From assembly GCA_039184055.1 (NCBI GenBank), contig JBCDBH010000083.1, forward strand, positions 1 through 18,337: a stretch of DNA of 18,337 nucleotides, in the 5' to 3' direction. Below are positions 14,835 through 18,337 of the stretch, one piece after another. How positions within the stretch are numbered: position 1 is the stretch's first letter; each line of letters starts with the position of its first letter. Source of the stretch: JBCDBH01 sp039184055. Its GTDB lineage: Bacteria; Acidobacteriota; Thermoanaerobaculia; Multivoradales; J023. The position numbers were made by a program, and so were the translations under genes. The notes beneath the pieces were generated by a model, which saw nothing but the letters and a program-made list of their open reading frames with translations, was not told the DNA's origin and did no database searches.

Positions 14835-17558
14835 TCAGTAGCGAATCCGCACGCCGAGCTGCAGCTCGCGCGCGCCGAGGGTCGCCCGGTAATTGCCGAA
14901 ATTCGGATTGGGCACGAAGGCCGCGTTGGGATTGGCGAGCGTCGGGCCGGCGAAGAATTCGGCGTTGTCGACTGACGAGACGTCGAAGTTGTCCTCGTCG
15001 AGCACGTTGAAGCCCTCGAGGATCAGCTCGAGCTCGAGATCACCGAGGCTGAACACCTTGGCGATCCGCAACGACAGCGAGCTGAAGTCCGGCCCGTCTT
15101 CGCTGTTGCGCTCGACTCCGGGGAGACGATCCGAGTTCTTGCCGTCGCCGTTGAAATCATAGCCGCGGATCCGATTCCACGGTTGCCCCGAGCCGTACTC
15201 GTAGATCGGCGCGACGGTGACGTCCCATGGCAGCCGGAAGATACCCGAGAGCACCACCCGCCACTCCTCGTCGCCACGGCTGCGGCCGAATTCAGCTTCG
15301 ATATCGGCCGGATCGCTCGGGTAGCCCGTCGGGAAGACCGGGCTGAAATCGTCGGCGATGTTCTCCTTCTCCGACCAGGTCACCGAGCCGGTGATCAGAT
15401 GGCCGCCTTTCAAGGTGCCGTTGAGTCCCAGAACGAGCGCTCGGTATTCTGACCGACCTTCGTTTGTGTAGGTGTTGATCTGGTTGTACGTCGGGTTGGG
15501 ACGGATCGGGTTGGCATTGCCACCGAAGTTGGTGTCACGAATGACGATCTCGTTGTCGCCTTCGGCCCAAATGCCTTCGAGATCGAGGAAAAGACCGGTG
15601 TCGCCGAGCCGACGCGTGTAGCCGAGCGTCACCTGGGTGGCCTCGGGCGCCTCGAGATCGTCGGCCATCAGCGAGATGTCCGGGGGTAGCGGCAGACCGG
15701 TGTTCTCGGGGTTGTCCAGATCGAGCACGAAGAACGGCGGCAGGTTGAGGTTGGTCCGCGTCACCCGACCGGTGAGGCCGTTTTGCTGCAGCTCGGTGAA
15801 AGCCGGCACGAGCAAATAGCGACCGGTGAAAATGCCCGCGCCACCCCGGACGATGTTCTCGCCATTGTTGGTCACGTCCCACACGAAGCCGAAGCGAGGC
15901 TGGATGTTGTCGGTGTCACGATCCCGCGAGTTGACGAGCGGGTGCTCGAAACCGGGATTGTTGCCACCGTCGTCGTAGTCGTAACGCAGACCGAAGGTCA
16001 GGGTCAGGTTGTCACGCGCCACCCAATCGTCCTGGATGAACACGCTGTAGATGTCCGACTCGACTTCGACGTCGCTCGAACCGTCACCGAAGATGTAGAG
16101 CAGCGGAAAATCACGCGTGTCGGTGGCGTAGATGATCAAACCTTCCTGAAAGGTGTCGATGATCGAGCGCTCCTCGATGTGGAAGATCGAGAAACCCGCC
16201 TTGAGGTCGTGACGCCCGCCACCGGCCGACCAGTGAAAGGTGTCGCGGATCTCCCAATAGTCGCCGTCACCGAGCAGATCGCCGACCACGTTGTTGCCGA
16301 TTCGCAGGGTGTTGCCACCGCTGAACCACTCCTCCACCGCGCTCGAATTGGTCGGCTCGTCGTACTTGCGCGCGCCGAATTGCAGCCGCGCTTCGTTGAG
16401 ACGCTCGTTGGACAGCACCTTGGTCCAGCCACCGATCACGTTCCAATTGTCACGCAGCAGCTCCTGGCCGTTCGAGACATCCGAGACCCCACCGACGCGG
16501 AAATTCTGTTCCTCGTATTGCTCGTAGACGAATTTACCCAGAAAGGTACTGTCGTCCGACGCCTGATGATCGATCGTCGCCAGGCCGAGCCATTGGGTAA
16601 AAGGGTTCTCGACGTCTTCCGCTAGGCCGGTGAATGCGCCACCCGGGCGAAAGGCGACGAAATCTTCCTCGTCGATGTACTCCAGCGACAGGAAGTAGTG
16701 CGTCTTGTCGGGCACGAGCGCGCCGCCCAGGGTGGCGCCGACCTGATAGCGGCTGTAATCGAACTCGTCTTCCGACAGGGCATCTTGCTCACGTAGCGAT
16801 TCGTCGCGAAAGAAACCGAAGACCGAGCCGGACACCTCGTTGGTACCCGAACGGGTCAGCACCGCGAGCGCGCCACCCGCCGAGCCGCCGATCTCGGGAT
16901 CGAAGCGGTTGGTGATGACTTTGAACTCCTGGATCGCATCCTGACTGAAACGGGTGCGCGCCAAGCCGAGAGCCGGATCGGTGAATTCGACACCGTCGAC
17001 CAGAATGGTCGACTGACTGGCGTTACCACTCGAGCCGATCACCGGTCCACCCTGGATGAAGCGGAAGGTGCCACGCTCACGCTGCACGCCCGGGGCGATG
17101 AACGCCAGACGCTCGAACTCACGATCCGCCACCGGCAGCTGCTCGATCTGCTCGGGAAGGATATTGGTCGACACGCTGGTGCGATAGAGATCGACCATCT
17201 GCGCGTCGGCGACGACGGAAATCGCGTCGGACACCTCGGGCTGGATGGCGACCCGGAGTCGCACCGTCTGCCCGAGCCGAACCTCGACCTCCTGCGACAC
17301 CGAGGCGAAACCCTCGAGCATGGTGCTCACGTCGTAGGTGCCCGGTGGTAGGGCACGCAAGACCGCCAGACCTTGTTCATCGGCAAAAGCCTGCCGTTCG
17401 AGACCCGAGTCGACGTTGCGTGCCGTCACCGCGACGCCGGGCATCGCCCCACCGCCGGCATCGGTCACCGCCACCTCGATTTCACCGGTCGCCACCTGGC
17501 TCCACGCCGGCACCGCGAGTAGCAGGACCAGCGCCATACAGAAGATTCCTCGTTTCAT
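14835..17558 (-). CDS. Oar-like TonB-dependent outer-membrane receptor
   Basis: A 907-residue outer-membrane protein. The signal peptide (MKRGIFCMALVLLLAVPAWS) would be cleaved near residue 20. Residues about 22-107 form a carboxypeptidase-regulatory-like beta-sandwich (GEIEVAVTDAGGGAMPGVAV, PPGTYDV). DAISVVADA at 111-119 resembles a TonB box. The plug follows to about 235 (STILVDGVEFTDPALG at 183-198, DAIQEFKVITNRFDPEIGGS at 207-226), then a long beta-barrel ending in an aromatic residue (RIRY). The start at 17558 has GGAGG 5 nt upstream and overlaps the TetR stop by ATGA; upstream extension of the frame only shadows the regulator gene. Such receptors import large or scarce ligands using TonB energy. 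Its place directly behind a TetR gene and before CoA-type enzymes suggests a hydrophobic or ester-like ligand, but the ligand is unknown. Confidence 0.9.
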   Translation of the reverse strand: MKRGIFCMALVLLLAVPAWSQVATGEIEVAVTDAGGGAMPGVAVTARNVDSGLERQAFADEQGLAVLRALPPGTYDVSTMLEGFASVSQEVEVRLGQTVRLRVAIQPEVSDAISVVADAQMVDLYRTSVSTNILPEQIEQLPVADREFERLAFIAPGVQRERGTFRFIQGGPVIGSSGNASQSTILVDGVEFTDPALGLARTRFSQDAIQEFKVITNRFDPEIGGSAGGALAVLTRSGTNEVSGSVFGFFRDESLREQDALSEDEFDYSRYQVGATLGGALVPDKTHYFLSLEYIDEEDFVAFRPGGAFTGLAEDVENPFTQWLGLATIDHQASDDSTFLGKFVYEQYEEQNFRVGGVSDVSNGQELLRDNWNVIGGWTKVLSNERLNEARLQFGARKYDEPTNSSAVEEWFSGGNTLRIGNNVVGDLLGDGDYWEIRDTFHWSAGGGRHDLKAGFSIFHIEERSIIDTFQEGLIIYATDTRDFPLLYIFGDGSSDVEVESDIYSVFIQDDWVARDNLTLTFGLRYDYDDGGNNPGFEHPLVNSRDRDTDNIQPRFGFVWDVTNNGENIVRGGAGIFTGRYLLVPAFTELQQNGLTGRVTRTNLNLPPFFVLDLDNPENTGLPLPPDISLMADDLEAPEATQVTLGYTRRLGDTGLFLDLEGIWAEGDNEIVIRDTNFGGNANPIRPNPTYNQINTYTNEGRSEYRALVLGLNGTLKGGHLITGSVTWSEKENIADDFSPVFPTGYPSDPADIEAEFGRSRGDEEWRVVLSGIFRLPWDVTVAPIYEYGSGQPWNRIRGYDFNGDGKNSDRLPGVERNSEDGPDFSSLSLRIAKVFSLGDLELELILEGFNVLDEDNFDVSSVDNAEFFAGPTLANPNAAFVPNPNFGNYRATLGARELQLGVRIRY

Positions 17559-18235
17559 TCCATCCTCCCGGGCGTGTCGTCGCCCTCGTCGTCCGGTTGT
17601 CCCGTGGCCTGCTCGCCGCGCGGCAAAAGGCCATATCGCAGCACACGGACAAACTCCTTCACCGCTTGCCGTGGCTCGAGGCCGAGATGCATCGGCACAC
17701 CGAAGCACTTCTCGACCGTAAAGAAATAGAAGAACCAGCGTGACGCCATCATCACGCCGGCCAACGGGTCGACATCGCCGAGCTCGCCACGCGTCTTGCG
17801 GGCCTCGAGCCGGTCGCCGTACACCGCCTGATAGCGGGCCGCCATCTCTTCGTAGAAGGTGTGGATGTGCTCGCCGCGAAATTCGATGACATCCACGTAG
17901 ATCAGCAAGATGTACGGGATGTTCTCCTCCACCACCTGCTCGATCGCGTCGGCCAGCTCTTCCAGATCCTCGGGAAATCGCCCCTGGCGGAAGAGCTTGT
18001 TGAGAGGCAGCTCGGGATCGAGCAGCCGCTCGAAGTAGACGTCGATCAAGCGCTGGAAGATCGCTTCTTTATTGGGGAAGTGGTGGTAGAGGTTGCCCAG
18101 GGACAGCCCCGAATCTTCGGCGATTTGACGCATCGTCGTGGCGCGAAATCCCTGCTTCGACAACAGCTCGAGCGCCGCGTCGAGCGCCTTGTTCATCGCC
18201 GCTTCCGACTTCGCCTCTTGTCGCTGCCGTGCCAT
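17555..18235 (-). CDS. TetR/AcrR-family transcriptional regulator
   Basis: A 226-residue regulator. The N-terminal helix-turn-helix covers about residues 15-60, with TMRQIAEDSGLSLGNLYHHF at 34-53 matching the TetR DNA-binding signature. The rest is an all-helical ligand-binding and dimerisation domain whose inducer cannot be told from sequence. The start at 18235 is chosen for GAGGAG 5 nt upstream; an upstream in-frame codon at 18289 would lie inside the operator. The last residues (DDEGDDTPGRME) run into the receptor start by an ATGA overlap, so regulator and receptor are co-translated. With a palindrome at its own promoter it most likely represses the whole operon until a pathway compound, possibly an acyl-CoA, binds. 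Confidence 0.9.
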   Translation of the reverse strand: MARQRQEAKSEAAMNKALDAALELLSKQGFRATTMRQIAEDSGLSLGNLYHHFPNKEAIFQRLIDVYFERLLDPELPLNKLFRQGRFPEDLEELADAIEQVVEENIPYILLIYVDVIEFRGEHIHTFYEEMAARYQAVYGDRLEARKTRGELGDVDPLAGVMMASRWFFYFFTVEKCFGVPMHLGLEPRQAVKEFVRVLRYGLLPRGEQATGQPDDEGDDTPGRME

Positions 18236-18276
18236 CCCATCTCCTCGGCGCCAGTCGTCCGGTCCTTGTCGTCGAC

Positions 18277-18302
18277 AAAAACCGAACAAGTGTTCTGTTT
18301 TT
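18277..18302. promoter_or_regulatory. Probable TetR operator palindrome
   Basis: The left half AAAAAC-C-GAACA (18277-18288), then AG, then the right half TGTTC-T-GTTTTT (18291-18302). All bases are symmetric except the C/T pair at 18283/18296 and the central AG. It lies about 42 nt before the regulator start codon and overlaps the predicted transcription start, as expected for autorepression. Confidence 0.75.
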
Positions 18303-18306
18303 TAAA

Positions 18307-18335
18307 AGTGTGGGCCAAGACGCAGGATGTGTCAA
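18307..18335 (-). promoter_or_regulatory. Promoter of the TetR-led operon
   Basis: On the minus strand a perfect -35 TTGACA (18335-18330), a 17-nt spacer, and CACACT (18312-18307) as a -10 matching TATAAT at three positions, including the key second A and last T. Initiation would fall near 18300, inside the palindrome. It is the only strong sigma70-like promoter I could find for the directon. Confidence 0.6.
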
Positions 18336-18337
18336 GG

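Overview
The window is GC-rich Gram-negative chromosomal DNA with GGAG-type ribosome binding sites. An Oar-like TonB-dependent receptor with an N-terminal carboxypeptidase-regulatory-like domain, together with long same-strand gene runs, would fit Acidobacteriota or a similar soil or marine Gram-negative lineage. The lineage is inference: no rRNA or tRNA is visible.

Layout. (a) 286-2628 (+): a secreted metzincin-like zinc metalloprotease with a likely intrinsic terminator just after it. (b) About 2840-5200: a lower-GC patch (24 of 60 bases are G/C in 4141-4200, against 41 of 60 in 5881-5940). It reads as a partly decayed defence islet on the minus strand. It holds an intact TIR-domain protein with an unrecognised C-terminal half, a frameshifted remnant of an Mrr-like restriction endonuclease, an intact ribbon-helix-helix antitoxin, and a Doc-type toxin cut off after about 24 residues. 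(c) 5345-18235: ten minus-strand genes in one directon with no gap longer than 32 nt and several 1-4 nt overlaps.

The directon starts (right end) with a TetR regulator. Its promoter (TTGACA-17-CACACT) abuts a 26-bp near-perfect palindrome, the probable operator. Then come a TonB-dependent receptor, an SDR dehydrogenase, a KAS III-like thiolase-fold enzyme, a membrane-anchored alpha/beta hydrolase, an acyl-CoA synthetase, a second alpha/beta hydrolase and a sodium:solute symporter. Together they look like a regulated uptake-and-catabolism (or lipid-modification) operon: outer-membrane import, inner-membrane import, ester hydrolysis, CoA activation, redox and thioester chemistry. The substrate cannot be read from the sequence. 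The last two genes are a DNA-repair pair, a ligase-associated MBL-fold exonuclease and an ATP-dependent DNA ligase.

Most notable points: the KAS III-like enzyme keeps its cysteine but has Gln and Tyr where FabH has its catalytic His and Asn; the start region of that gene is a three-copy tandem repeat of ribosome site plus start codon; and the islet carries traces of three different defence or toxin modules.
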